Origin: Zymomonas sp.
GTDB lineage: Bacteria; Pseudomonadota; Alphaproteobacteria; Sphingomonadales; Sphingomonadaceae
Reading direction: 5' to 3'
DNA length: 19,581 nucleotides
Assembly: GCA_027489105.1 (NCBI GenBank)
Contig: JAIYAJ010000158.1
Span: 1-19,581, forward strand
Shown here: in pieces, positions 1 to 8,339 of the stretch
Layout: each line of letters starts with the position of its first letter
How positions within the stretch are numbered: the first letter of the stretch is position 1
The notes under the pieces: generated by a model
Told to the model about the DNA's origin: nothing
The model's database searches: none
The model's input: only the letters and a program-made list of their open reading frames with translations
Translations under genes and position numbers: made by a program

Positions 1-1533
1 GTCGAGAAGTCGCTCGCCCAGACCTTGCCGATCGTCCGGAACGCTTTCGGCAAGATGCTGGGCACATTCGGGGTCGGCAGTGGCCTGGCGGACCTGGGCG
101 AGAAGGTCTTCGGCGGCAAGACGTTCGACATGGGCTTTGGTTCGTTCCGCAGCGAACTGAAAGCCACCTTCAAGGACATTTTCAAAGCCGATGGCGAATT
201 CGGCAAGCTATTTCAGGATCTGGGCGACACGCTCGGACAGATCGGCGCGGCGGCGGGCGTGGGCGTTCAGATCGGCGGACTGCTCGGCGGAGGCAATGGC
301 AGCAGCAAGCTGGGCGGCGCGATCGGCGGGGTCCTTGGCAAGGAAGCGGGCAAGCTTGTCGGCCCCGCGATCGGTAAGGCGATCGGGGGCCAGCTTGGCT
401 CTGCGCTCGGCAGCGCAGCCGGGCCGCTAGGCGCGATTGCCGGCAGCGTGATCGGTTCGCTGGCGGGCGGTCTGCTCAGCAAGACGAAGAAGGGCGTCGC
501 CACGCTTGGCAACGTCAATGGCGAAGCCGGAATCACCGGAACGAGCGGCAATAGCGCCTCGCGCATTGCCAACGCCACAAAGCTGGGCAACGGGGTGACC
601 GACGCCCTGCAGTCGATCATCGACCAGCTGGGCGGCTCGCTCGGCAATTTCTCCGTTTCGGTCGGTCAGCGAAAGAACAAGTTCGTCGTGGATCCGACCG
701 GCTCGGGTCGGACCAAGGGCGGCGGCGTCACGTCGTACGCCGACGAACAGGAAGCCGCGATGGCGGCGCTGGCGGATGCGATCGCGGACGGCGCGGTCAA
801 AGGGCTTTCCCCCGCTGTCAGCCGTGCCCTGAAATCATCGAGCGACGTCGACAAGGCGGTTCGGGAAGCGCTGAAGGTACAGCAGGTGGAGGAGCTCCTG
901 GGCGGGATCGGTGCCGCGATGGAGAGCGAGTTCCGAACCTTCGAAAAGCAGGCGGCCGAGCGCGTGCGCATCGCGAAGCAATATGGCTTCGACCTGGTCA
1001 AGCTGGAGGAGATCAACGCCAAGGAACGGGCGGACATGCTCAACAAGGTGTTGAGCGACCGCATCGAGCCGCTGAAGAGCCTGCTCGACGATCTGGCGAC
1101 CGGCGACCTTTCCGAAGGTACGGCGGCCGACCGGCGCCAGGCGCTGCTCAAGAAGATCGACCAGGCGCGGACGGATGCCGAGATGGGCAAGGACGGGGCG
1201 TCCAGCACCTATGCGGATCTTCGGCGCCAGCTGCTGTCGCTCGATCGCCAGTTCTTCGGCACGGCCGGGGAAGAATATAGCGCCGATCGCGCGACCACCC
1301 AAGCCGAGCTCGAGGCGCTGATAAAGCTCGAGACCGAGCGCGCGCAGAAGGCCCAGCAGGATGCGCAGGCAGCCCTGCAGGCGGCGAAGGATACGGCGAC
1401 GGGCGTCGACGAGACGAACGACAAGCTGGCCGAGCTCCTCGGCATTACGCGGGAGATGGTCGAGCAGCTGAAGGCGATGGGCGGGATCGGCGCGATCGCG
1501 AGCAGCGCGGCCTTCGCGTACAGGGGCGCTTGA
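1..1533 (+). CDS. Phage tail tape measure protein, C-terminal part (5' end outside window)
   Basis: The reading frame is already open at base 1 and no convincing start with a ribosome site is seen, so this is the C-terminal ~510 residues of a longer protein. The first ~190 residues are very rich in Gly/Ala with repeating small-residue helices (for example GGAIGGVLGKEAGKLVGPAIG), the hydrophobic pattern found in tape measure proteins, which set tail length and may enter the host membrane at DNA ejection. Residues ~270-480 are charged and helical, with a Gln/Ala/Glu-rich coiled coil (QKAQQDAQAALQAAKDTA) near the end. The next gene overlaps its TGA or starts just after it, and encodes a tail-tip protein, the usual order in siphovirus tail modules. 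The family call rests on composition and position; no catalytic motif is expected. Confidence 0.75.
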   Translation, partial: VEKSLAQTLPIVRNAFGKMLGTFGVGSGLADLGEKVFGGKTFDMGFGSFRSELKATFKDIFKADGEFGKLFQDLGDTLGQIGAAAGVGVQIGGLLGGGNGSSKLGGAIGGVLGKEAGKLVGPAIGKAIGGQLGSALGSAAGPLGAIAGSVIGSLAGGLLSKTKKGVATLGNVNGEAGITGTSGNSASRIANATKLGNGVTDALQSIIDQLGGSLGNFSVSVGQRKNKFVVDPTGSGRTKGGGVTSYADEQEAAMAALADAIADGAVKGLSPAVSRALKSSSDVDKAVREALKVQQVEELLGGIGAAMESEFRTFEKQAAERVRIAKQYGFDLVKLEEINAKERADMLNKVLSDRIEPLKSLLDDLATGDLSEGTAADRRQALLKKIDQARTDAEMGKDGASSTYADLRRQLLSLDRQFFGTAGEEYSADRATTQAELEALIKLETERAQKAQQDAQAALQAAKDTATGVDETNDKLAELLGITREMVEQLKAMGGIGAIASSAAFAYRGA

Positions 1534-1535
1534 CC

Positions 1536-4259
1536 GTGGCCTGGGTCACACTCGTCGAAGCCAGTCCGTGGGTCGTATCGACCGGCGCAGCCCAGCCGGT
1601 GCGGTTGGCTGGCGGCGGTTCGCGCGCTTATGACCATCTGGGCTTTGCCGACTGGCGTGCGGGCATCGTCGAGTTTCCGAAGTTTAAGGGCGAGCTCGGC
1701 TTTACTGAAGATGGATGGTCGGGCGCGACCATGGCGCAGAACGGCGACGTGGTTTTCGCGGCGCGTGACATCGCGACGCTGACCAGCCTGTCCGCCCTGT
1801 TCTGGAATGGCTGCCCGATCACGATCAAGACGGGCGACGACGCGGCGGCTTCGCCCAGCTGGTCGACCGAGTTTACCGGTACGGTGGCGAACGCCGGCAT
1901 CGAGGACGGCAAGCTGAAGCTGGCGGTGGTCGACAACAGCAAGAAGCTCGACGTGCCGGCCGTGTCGGCGAGGTTCGCCGGATCGGGCGGCATAGAGGGT
2001 GACAGCGGCGTTGAAGGGCGCCTTAAACGGCGTTCCATCGGGATGTGCTGGAACGTCGAATGCTCCAGCCTGCTCGCCGCCTATAACATCTATGAGGTCG
2101 GGGATCCGGCCTTTCCGCTCAGTGCGATCGTCAACGTCAAGGATATCGGCCGTTCGGCGAGTTCGATTGTCGTCCTGCCCTGGCAGGGGACGATCGCGGG
2201 CACGCTCGCGGCGCTGATCGCTGCGGTCGTGCCGCAGGGTGGCGCCGTCGTCGCGCCGTCGATCGCCTGCCTGAAGTGGTGGACCCAGGGCGTATTGTTG
2301 ACGGCCGATATCCGGGGCGAGATCGGCAGCGGTTATGTCGATAAGGTCGCGGCGATCGCTGGGCGGCTCGCCGGCATTGGCGGCGTGTCGGTCTCCAACG
2401 TCGTAGCGATGGAGGTCGCGCGCCCGGCCGAGGCGGGGCTGCACCTCGGCAACGATGCCGAGACCTTGGCCGGTGCACTTGACCGCCTGCTGTTGGGCGC
2501 TTCGCTCAACTGGTATTTGGGCGCGGACGGAACGATTACCATCGGCCAGTGGTCCTTCGACCAGGCCCCGGCCGCTACGCTGCGATCAGTGAAAGTCACC
2601 CGGACCGTGACGCACCCGCCGACCAGGTCACGGCGCGTCGGCTATCGCAGGAATGAGCGGATCCACGCGGCCGGCGAGATCGCCGCCACCATCCTCGCCC
2701 AGGACGTGGTCTATTCGGACGGCCGTTCGGTCGACTCGCTGCAGCCCGACGAGCCTGGCGCAACGCGCGGCGCGCCCGAGGGTACCTATGTCGCGGACAA
2801 GCTGGCGGAGGAGGTGATCGCCGAGGCGCTCGCGACGATGGAGATACTCCAGGCCGAGCGCGAGAATATGTCGAAGCTGCTCGCAGGCTTCCTGTCCGCC
2901 ATGCAGCTTGCCGAGACACGGGAAGCGCGGGCGCAGGCGCTGGGCTTCATCGACGGCGAAGGCATCCGCACGGCGCACCGCCGCGAGGTTACCGAGCGCG
3001 TCGAAGGGCAGACGGCGATCGTCACCGATCTCAACCTGATCGGCGCCCGGAGCGAGGACGGCTCGGCCTATATCCTCAATCTGGGCACGGTGAAGGTGAG
3101 CCCGACCGAGACGTTCGGCGAACGGCTCGAAGAGATCGGCGCGACCTTCGAGGCGCAGGACGGGCTCATCACGTCCAACTATTCGGCGCTCGCCACCGCG
3201 ATCTCGAACGAGACGGCGGCGCGCACGACGGCGATCGAGACGTTGAACGCCTCGATCGAGACGCTGGACGGCGAAACGGCGGCCTCGATCGCGACTGTGC
3301 AGGATGCCATTGCGGACGAAGCCGGCGTACGCGCCACGGCAATCACGTCGGTGCAGGCCAGCATCACCGGCCTGACGAACAGCACGAACGCCTCGGTTTC
3401 GAGCCTCAACACGGCTATCGCCAATGAGAGCAGTACGCGGGCCTCGGCCCTGTCGAGCGTCAACAGCACGCTCGGCTCGCACACGTCGAGCATTACGAGC
3501 CTCAACAGTTCGGTATCGTCGCTCAATTCGACGGTGGCGAGCAACTATAGCGCGCTGACTGCGACGATCGGCGGCCTCAACACGACCGTCACCACCCAAA
3601 GCAGTGCGATTGCCACGCTGCAGGGGCGGACGGGCGCCTTCTGGTCGGTTGTCGCCAACACGTCGAGCGGGGCCACGGCCTTCATTTCAGCGCGGGTGGA
3701 GACGAGCGGCGGCAGCGTCACGAGCAATGTCGCGTTCGGGGCAAACGAGGTTCATATCTCCAACCCGTCGAGCGGTTCGGGATGGACCAAGGTCCTGTCG
3801 GTCAGTGGCGGCAACGTCCAGATATTCGGCAATCTGAGCGCGACAGGCTCGGTGAGCACGCCGAACCTGATCAGCAACAGCGTGACAAAGACAGTGGCAG
3901 CCCTGCGCGGGTCGAACCTGACGGGCAGCGGTGGCTTCGTTGGGATCGACGCGGAGGCGATGATCACGCTCGCTTATGCGGCCGAGGTCATCGTCCTCTA
4001 CACCGGCTTCCAAAACTACACGTCGACGATCCCGCAATATCAGAGCCGGCTCATTCTCTACAATGCGAGCCACTCCCCGATTGATAGCCGGGTCGGACCC
4101 TCCGGCGGCGCCGGGTCCTATGAGACGAATTTCAGTTTCATGGCCAAGTTCTCGCTGTCGGCCGGCACTTACTACGTCGAGCCGCAATGGCTTGGCGGGG
4201 ACAGCGGCATCTATCTCAACGCAGGCAGCGGCGTGATCTGCCTGATCACCTATCGATGA
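1536..4259 (+). CDS. Phage tail tip / baseplate hub protein with coiled linker
   Basis: About 907 residues. GTG 1536 is preferred because an AGGGG at 1522-1526 lies 9 nt upstream; TTG 1530, overlapping the previous stop, is the alternative. The N-terminal ~400 residues are a globular, beta-rich part of the type seen in tail hub proteins of siphovirus-like prophages (motifs such as FTGTVANAGIEDGKLKLAVVDN). Residues ~545-697 form a long low-complexity linker rich in Ser, Thr, Asn and Ala with repeated SSLNS / TAIxxE units, predicted to be a trimeric coiled coil. After it comes a beta-rich C-terminal domain beginning GAFWSVVANTSSGATAF and ending in a likely host-facing beta sandwich. It probably closes the tail tip and connects to the fibres encoded downstream. 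Lambda J-like function is inference from position and architecture. Confidence 0.72.
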   Translation: MAWVTLVEASPWVVSTGAAQPVRLAGGGSRAYDHLGFADWRAGIVEFPKFKGELGFTEDGWSGATMAQNGDVVFAARDIATLTSLSALFWNGCPITIKTGDDAAASPSWSTEFTGTVANAGIEDGKLKLAVVDNSKKLDVPAVSARFAGSGGIEGDSGVEGRLKRRSIGMCWNVECSSLLAAYNIYEVGDPAFPLSAIVNVKDIGRSASSIVVLPWQGTIAGTLAALIAAVVPQGGAVVAPSIACLKWWTQGVLLTADIRGEIGSGYVDKVAAIAGRLAGIGGVSVSNVVAMEVARPAEAGLHLGNDAETLAGALDRLLLGASLNWYLGADGTITIGQWSFDQAPAATLRSVKVTRTVTHPPTRSRRVGYRRNERIHAAGEIAATILAQDVVYSDGRSVDSLQPDEPGATRGAPEGTYVADKLAEEVIAEALATMEILQAERENMSKLLAGFLSAMQLAETREARAQALGFIDGEGIRTAHRREVTERVEGQTAIVTDLNLIGARSEDGSAYILNLGTVKVSPTETFGERLEEIGATFEAQDGLITSNYSALATAISNETAARTTAIETLNASIETLDGETAASIATVQDAIADEAGVRATAITSVQASITGLTNSTNASVSSLNTAIANESSTRASALSSVNSTLGSHTSSITSLNSSVSSLNSTVASNYSALTATIGGLNTTVTTQSSAIATLQGRTGAFWSVVANTSSGATAFISARVETSGGSVTSNVAFGANEVHISNPSSGSGWTKVLSVSGGNVQIFGNLSATGSVSTPNLISNSVTKTVAALRGSNLTGSGGFVGIDAEAMITLAYAAEVIVLYTGFQNYTSTIPQYQSRLILYNASHSPIDSRVGPSGGAGSYETNFSFMAKFSLSAGTYYVEPQWLGGDSGIYLNAGSGVICLITYR

Positions 4260-4266
4260 GGCGCCG

Positions 4267-4830
4267 ATGATGTACGCGATCGGACAGCCGGGCGAGATCA
4301 ATCCGCGCTTTCGGGGATCGACCGACCCGGCCGATATTCCACTTATGATGCAGCCGGGTGAGGTGGCGGTGCCCTGGGACACTCCACAGCCGGGGGCAAT
4401 CTCGGCCGATGGGGCGTCCTTCGTCCCTGCGGTGCCGTGTCTCGCGGAGCATAAGGCGGCCCGCTGGGAAGCGGCGAAGAACGTTCGCTATTCGATGACG
4501 CATGGCGGGTGCGACGTTCCGGGAATCGGCCGCGTCGATACCAAGGTGATGCCGCAGAAGAACAGCCCGGCCCTGATCTCGGCCGCCGCGCTGTCGGCGC
4601 TCCGCGCCAAGCTGGCGGGGAAACCTTGGTCGCGCACCTGGACGCTTGCCGATCAATCCTCCGCTGCCGTGGATGCCGACGCCATGCTGGCGATCGGCGC
4701 GGCCGTGGATGCGCATATCGAGGCCTGCCACGCGGCCGGGGCCGCGATCAGGGCGCTTATCGACGCGGCGGAGGACGAAGCGGCTCTCGCGGCGATCGAC
4801 ATTACCGCCGGCTATCCGGCGCAGTCTTAG
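4267..4830 (+). CDS. DUF4376-type phage tail-associated protein
   Basis: A protein of 187 residues. Two ATGs in tandem (4267 and 4270) follow a GAGG at 4258-4261; either may be used. The N-terminal part (IGQPGEINPRFRGSTDPADI, then QPGEVAVPWDTP) resembles short tail-fibre attachment segments. From residue ~65 it matches the DUF4376 pattern from memory: a KAARWEAAKNVR helix, a short beta segment with VDTKVMPQKNSPALIS, a tryptophan-containing strand (KPWSRTWTLADQ), and a C-terminal Ala-rich helix pair (AIGAAVDAHIEACHAAG). DUF4376 proteins are commonly encoded next to tail fibre genes in tailed phages; the molecular role is not established. It lies between the hub gene and the fibre gene with short spacers, so it is probably cotranscribed with them. 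Confidence 0.7.
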   Translation: MMYAIGQPGEINPRFRGSTDPADIPLMMQPGEVAVPWDTPQPGAISADGASFVPAVPCLAEHKAARWEAAKNVRYSMTHGGCDVPGIGRVDTKVMPQKNSPALISAAALSALRAKLAGKPWSRTWTLADQSSAAVDADAMLAIGAAVDAHIEACHAAGAAIRALIDAAEDEAALAAIDITAGYPAQS

Positions 4831-4838
4831 GGGGTTCC

Positions 4839-6422
4839 ATGGCGACCGACTTCAACACGCAGCTCGCGGCGCTGATCGAGGCCTATACGGGGCTCAAGGT
4901 CCCGACCGATCAGCTTCTCACCGGGCAGTTCACCTATCTGTCGGGAACGCTCGACGATCCGGACAGCTTCGACGCGGACGGCAAGCCCGCGACCGACCCG
5001 ACGCATGGGCCGCTTGGCTATTATCCGCTACTCAACGGTAGCGGCGCCACGGCCTATGTGCCCTGCCTGCGCCGGGTTGCGGCCCTCGCATCCGGGGCGG
5101 CGCCGGCCTTTGCGGCCGAGGCCGAGGCGAGTGCCGATGCTGCGGCGGAAAGTGCGACGGCTGCGGCGGGCTCCGCCGCGTCCGCCAGCGGCTCCGCGAC
5201 GGCTGCGGCGGCCGATCGCGTTCAGACCGGCCTTGATCGTGCAGCGACCGCCGCCGACGCCGACGCAACGGCCGCCGATCGCGCTACGGCTGTAGCAGCC
5301 GCCGCCACCGCGACCGACAAGGCGACGATCGCCACCACAAAGGCCGGCGAGGCCGCCGCCAGCGCAACGGCCGCCGGAGGATCTGCAACAGCGGCCGCAT
5401 CCAGCGCAACGGCGGCGGCGGCATCGGCCGCCATCGCCGACAGGGCTGCCGGCGGGTCCAACGGACAGGTTCAGGTCAATGGCTCGGGCGTCCTAACGGG
5501 AAGTGCCAGCCTCATCTGGACTAACGGCCGCCTCGGCATCGGTGACACGGGCGGCGCGCCAACCTCTGAGATCCACGTCCGCAAGTCGACGGGGGACGTG
5601 AACGTCACGCTGCAGAGCGACGCCAGCGGAACGACCTATGTCAACCTGATCGGGCCGCTCGTGGCCTATGGCGGCCTGCGCGCGAGCAATGGCACGGGCG
5701 AAGAGTGGCGCATTGGCGGGCTAGGCTCCACGGGGACCTTCGGCGTCTCGCTCGCGGGCACGACCCGCTTCAATATCAACAGCCAGAGTGTCACTGTCGG
5801 AGCTGCATCGGCGCCGGGCATCGCGTTCCGCGTGGGCGGTGTCATGGAAAGCACCGACCGGGCGCAGGCCACGGCGTTCGTTCCTACGGGCAGCAGCATC
5901 CCGACCAACGGACTCTATCTTTCGTCCGCCAACGTCCTCGGCCTGTCGATCAATTCGGCGCAGGCGTTCCTGTTGGGAGCGGCCAGCGCTTCGTTCACCG
6001 GGGCTGGCTATAACTTCCAGATTATCGGAACCGGCACCAACAATGTGGGGACCCTGTGGCGTCGCAACGGCGCGGATGTAGGCTATATCGGCAACGGCCC
6101 CTATGCGGTTTCCGGCGCAGGCGCCGCTGATTTCGGCATCAATGCGCAGAGCGGTGATCTCGTGCTTGGGGTAGGGTTCGCCGAAAAGGCGCGGCTCAAT
6201 TCGAGTGGTACGCTTGCTCTATCCAGCGTTCAGGCGACGGGCACCTTGCGGCCTGGCTCTTTCACGGTGGCGACGCTGCCCAGCGCATCGGCGGTCGGAG
6301 ACGGCGCGATTGCCCGTGTCTCGGACGCCAACTCGACCACCTTCCGCGCCGTCGTGGCCGGCGGTGGCAGCAACAAGATCAACGTCGTCGCCGACACTGG
6401 CACTTGGAGAATAGGAGCGTAA
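4839..6422 (+). CDS. Phage tail fibre / receptor-binding protein with Ala-rich stalk
   Basis: A protein of 527 residues. ATG 4839 has an AGGGGG at 4829-4834 just upstream; the frame is open further upstream but that part overlaps the DUF4376 gene and is not coding-like. Residues 1-84 form an attachment head (FNTQLAALIEAYTGLKVPTD, GPLGYYPLLNGSG). Residues ~85-204 are an Ala/Ser/Thr/Asp repeat region (ATAAADRAT, ASSATAAAASAA) of the kind that makes long triple-helical or coiled stalks in lambda Stf-like side fibres. The rest is Gly/Ser/Thr/Asn-rich and beta-structured, beginning GQVQVNGSGVLTGSA and ending in a short VVADTGTWRIGA strand, typical of receptor-binding tips. No intramolecular chaperone or peptidase dyad was seen. 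A glycan-degrading activity cannot be claimed. Confidence 0.8.
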   Translation: MATDFNTQLAALIEAYTGLKVPTDQLLTGQFTYLSGTLDDPDSFDADGKPATDPTHGPLGYYPLLNGSGATAYVPCLRRVAALASGAAPAFAAEAEASADAAAESATAAAGSAASASGSATAAAADRVQTGLDRAATAADADATAADRATAVAAAATATDKATIATTKAGEAAASATAAGGSATAAASSATAAAASAAIADRAAGGSNGQVQVNGSGVLTGSASLIWTNGRLGIGDTGGAPTSEIHVRKSTGDVNVTLQSDASGTTYVNLIGPLVAYGGLRASNGTGEEWRIGGLGSTGTFGVSLAGTTRFNINSQSVTVGAASAPGIAFRVGGVMESTDRAQATAFVPTGSSIPTNGLYLSSANVLGLSINSAQAFLLGAASASFTGAGYNFQIIGTGTNNVGTLWRRNGADVGYIGNGPYAVSGAGAADFGINAQSGDLVLGVGFAEKARLNSSGTLALSSVQATGTLRPGSFTVATLPSASAVGDGAIARVSDANSTTFRAVVAGGGSNKINVVADTGTWRIGA

Positions 6423-6424
6423 TC

Positions 6425-6889
6425 ATGCCCATCGAACAAACGACACACGTCCGCGAAGTCCTCATCGTCAAGCCGTCGCCCAACGCGCCTTGGTCGGCGC
6501 ATCAAAAGCGGATCACCATCACCACGGGCGCTGGCGTGCCGATCCCCGAGATCTATGGCGACGCGGAGCCGCTCGATCTCGCCAGCGTCGCGGACGTGCT
6601 TTCCCCGGCCTTCGTCGACATGACGAACGAACGCAATGCTGCGGTGGCGGCCAAGCTGGCGGCCGATCAGGCGCGGGCGCAGGCCGAGCAGGAGCGCGAC
6701 GCGGCGGCGGCCGATGCGACAGCGTCCAAGGCGCAGATGGAGGCGCAGGCAGCGCAGCTGGCAGCGGCACAGGTGAACATCGCCACGCTCAACAGCTTGG
6801 TGGAGGCGCTGCAAGCGCAGATCTTGCAGATGACCGAGGCCCGCGATGCGCTGCAAGCCCAGCTCGGCGCAGCGGTGATCGAGGCTTAA
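6425..6889 (+). CDS. Small coiled-coil phage protein, possible fibre accessory
   Basis: A protein of 154 residues, starting at ATG 6425, with a GGAG at 6414-6417 seven bases upstream and directly after the fibre stop. The first ~65 residues are beta-like (VREVLIVKPSPNAPW, KRITITTGAGVPIPEIYGD). Residues ~67-150 form an almost uninterrupted Ala/Gln/Glu coiled coil (ARAQAEQERDAAAADATASK, then LNSLVEALQAQILQM). Its position right behind the receptor-binding fibre fits a fibre chaperone or a connector, but I do not recognise a named family. Composition and codon use match its neighbours. Confidence 0.65.
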   Translation: MPIEQTTHVREVLIVKPSPNAPWSAHQKRITITTGAGVPIPEIYGDAEPLDLASVADVLSPAFVDMTNERNAAVAAKLAADQARAQAEQERDAAAADATASKAQMEAQAAQLAAAQVNIATLNSLVEALQAQILQMTEARDALQAQLGAAVIEA

Positions 6890-6892
6890 GCC

Positions 6893-7255
6893 ATGGCGGT
6901 CGAGCCAAACTTCGCCGACTGGCTGCAGTCGGAGGCGCTGTTCGCGACGGCTGCCGACGCTGTGATCGGCACACGTTGGCCGACCCAGTCGATTGAGAGC
7001 GAGACGATCTCGCCGTTCGCGAGCAAGGCGGACGGTGAGGCAGAGTCCGCACGGCAGCTGGCATTCCTCGGCGCCGCAAAGGACGTCGATGTCCATGTCG
7101 TGCCAGGCCGTCACCGCAACCTAATCGGCCGCGTCGTCACGCTGCAGGCCGATCGCCTTGGTTATGACGCCGGAGTGGCTTGTTTCGTCATAGCCGCCGA
7201 CGAGACTCAGGTGGCCGGCCATACTGCGCTCACGGTGCTGCGGAGGAGGGCGTGA
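6893..7255 (+). CDS. Hypothetical phage tail-region protein
   Basis: A protein of 120 residues starting at ATG 6893, three bases after the preceding stop. No membrane segment. The N-terminal half looks helical (EPNFADWLQSEALFATAADA); the C-terminal half is beta-rich (DVHVVPGRHRNLIGRVVTLQ, then ACFVIAADETQ) and ends ALTVLRRRA. It appears to be translationally coupled to the next gene, whose GTG overlaps this gene's TGA. I do not recognise a family; a minor structural or assembly role in the tail is inferred only from location. Confidence 0.6.
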   Translation: MAVEPNFADWLQSEALFATAADAVIGTRWPTQSIESETISPFASKADGEAESARQLAFLGAAKDVDVHVVPGRHRNLIGRVVTLQADRLGYDAGVACFVIAADETQVAGHTALTVLRRRA

Positions 7256-8022
7256 GCGCGCCGATCGTCATCGGCCGCTCGATCGCGGCGACGGGTGTGT
7301 CGGTGTCGATCGGTAGCGGGGGCGTGAACCTGCTGACCGATGATCCCAAGGAGGCGTGGATTGCCGGCACCAGCGGGCCAGTCTCCGCTGTGTTGGACCT
7401 CGGCTCCGTCAAGTCGATCGACTTCGTCTATCTGGGGTCGTTCAACGGGGCTGCGGGCGCGACCTGGTCGGTGACCTATAGCGCGTCTGCCTCCACGGGC
7501 CTGGGCAACACATTGCTGCCTGCGACGGCCGCGCCTGTGCCCCGGTCCAAGGCTGGGCTCATGCACTTGTTCGTTCGGGCGAGTGCGGCAGTATCAGCCC
7601 GCTATATTCGGGTTGCGCTGAATCAAGCTGGGGGCGGCCCGAACGTCACTGCCGGCATATTGCGGGCGGGGACCTGCTTCCGTCCTGCGTGGGGTCAGGA
7701 ATGGGGTGGCGGGCGGGCGCCGATCGATACCGGGATCAAGGAACGGCTGCCGAGCGGCGGCTTTGGCATTGATCCCGGCGTCCGCAAATCAGCCTTTCAA
7801 TGGACCTTCGGCGACCTTACAGACGAGGAACGCGAGGAGCTCTACGCCTTCTGCCTCGAAGTCGGCGAGACAGCACCATTCGTCCTGGTAGAGGACATCG
7901 GCAGCGGAACGCCGGCAACGGCCGAATCGGTGCATTGGTGCACGTTCGACAGGCTCGATTATTACGAGCGCCGCGACCCCCGGTCCTCACGCTGGGCCTT
8001 CCGCGTCGAGGAGTGGGTATGA
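7252..8022 (+). CDS. Phage minor tail protein with discoidin-like domain
   Basis: A protein of 256 residues. The GTG at 7252 overlaps the upstream TGA and is preceded by GGAGGAGGG (7242-7250), a very strong ribosome site inside the previous gene; this decides the start. Residues ~15-140 resemble a galactose-binding/F5-8 type C (discoidin) beta sandwich: VSAVLDLGSVKSIDFVYLGS, then a closing ARYIRVAL strand. Such domains occur in tail and capsid decoration proteins. The C-terminal part (KSAFQWTFGDLTDEEREELY ... ending WAFRVEEWV) has the look of the outer domain of distal-tail-type proteins, where an incoming strand is compared to a beta-sandwich edge. Carbohydrate binding is plausible but no binding residues can be named. 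Confidence 0.65.
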   Translation: MSAPIVIGRSIAATGVSVSIGSGGVNLLTDDPKEAWIAGTSGPVSAVLDLGSVKSIDFVYLGSFNGAAGATWSVTYSASASTGLGNTLLPATAAPVPRSKAGLMHLFVRASAAVSARYIRVALNQAGGGPNVTAGILRAGTCFRPAWGQEWGGGRAPIDTGIKERLPSGGFGIDPGVRKSAFQWTFGDLTDEEREELYAFCLEVGETAPFVLVEDIGSGTPATAESVHWCTFDRLDYYERRDPRSSRWAFRVEEWV

Positions 8023-8118
8023 GTCCGAGGGCGGACGGTCGCGGACATTCGTGGCGGCTGCGAGACAGGTGCATCGCCGCTTCAGCGGCTCTGCAAACCA
8101 GTTTCAGGAGCTCTTCCG

Positions 8119-8322
8119 ATGGATGCCACCAAGCCGCTCTCGCAGTCGGTCACCGTCAACGCAGCAGCCGGATCGGCGATCGTCAGCATCCTGACTGCGT
8201 TCGGCGTGGACCTGGGGCCGGACGGCGCGACTTACGTCAACGCCATCCTGTCGGCCGGCCTGGCCGCCGTCGCGATCTGGGGCCGCATCCGCGCCACCCG
8301 TCGCATCGCCTCGGGAGCGTAA
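8119..8322 (+). CDS. Holin-like small membrane protein
   Basis: A protein of 67 residues starting at ATG 8119 with AGGAG at 8106-8110. It has one or two hydrophobic helices (AAAGSAIVSILTAFGV and YVNAILSAGLAAVAIWG) separated by a short polar turn (DLGPDGAT), and a basic tail carrying WGRIRATRRI. That closing motif, close to the (Y/W)GRxxATxRI end of many alphaproteobacterial prophage holin-like proteins, together with its place after the tail genes, supports a role in lysis by permeabilising the inner membrane. No endolysin gene is seen next to it. The 96-nt gap in front contains a short hairpin (GCCGC 8076-8080 / GCGGC 8085-8089) and no convincing gene. Confidence 0.7.
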   Translation: MDATKPLSQSVTVNAAAGSAIVSILTAFGVDLGPDGATYVNAILSAGLAAVAIWGRIRATRRIASGA

Positions 8323-8339
8323 TCAGCTTCGCCCCAAGT

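Noticed and set aside
3180..3620. Repeated short units resembling a CRISPR or minisatellite array
   Set aside because: The repeats are degenerate, in frame, and encode a coiled linker; there are no constant repeats with unique spacers.
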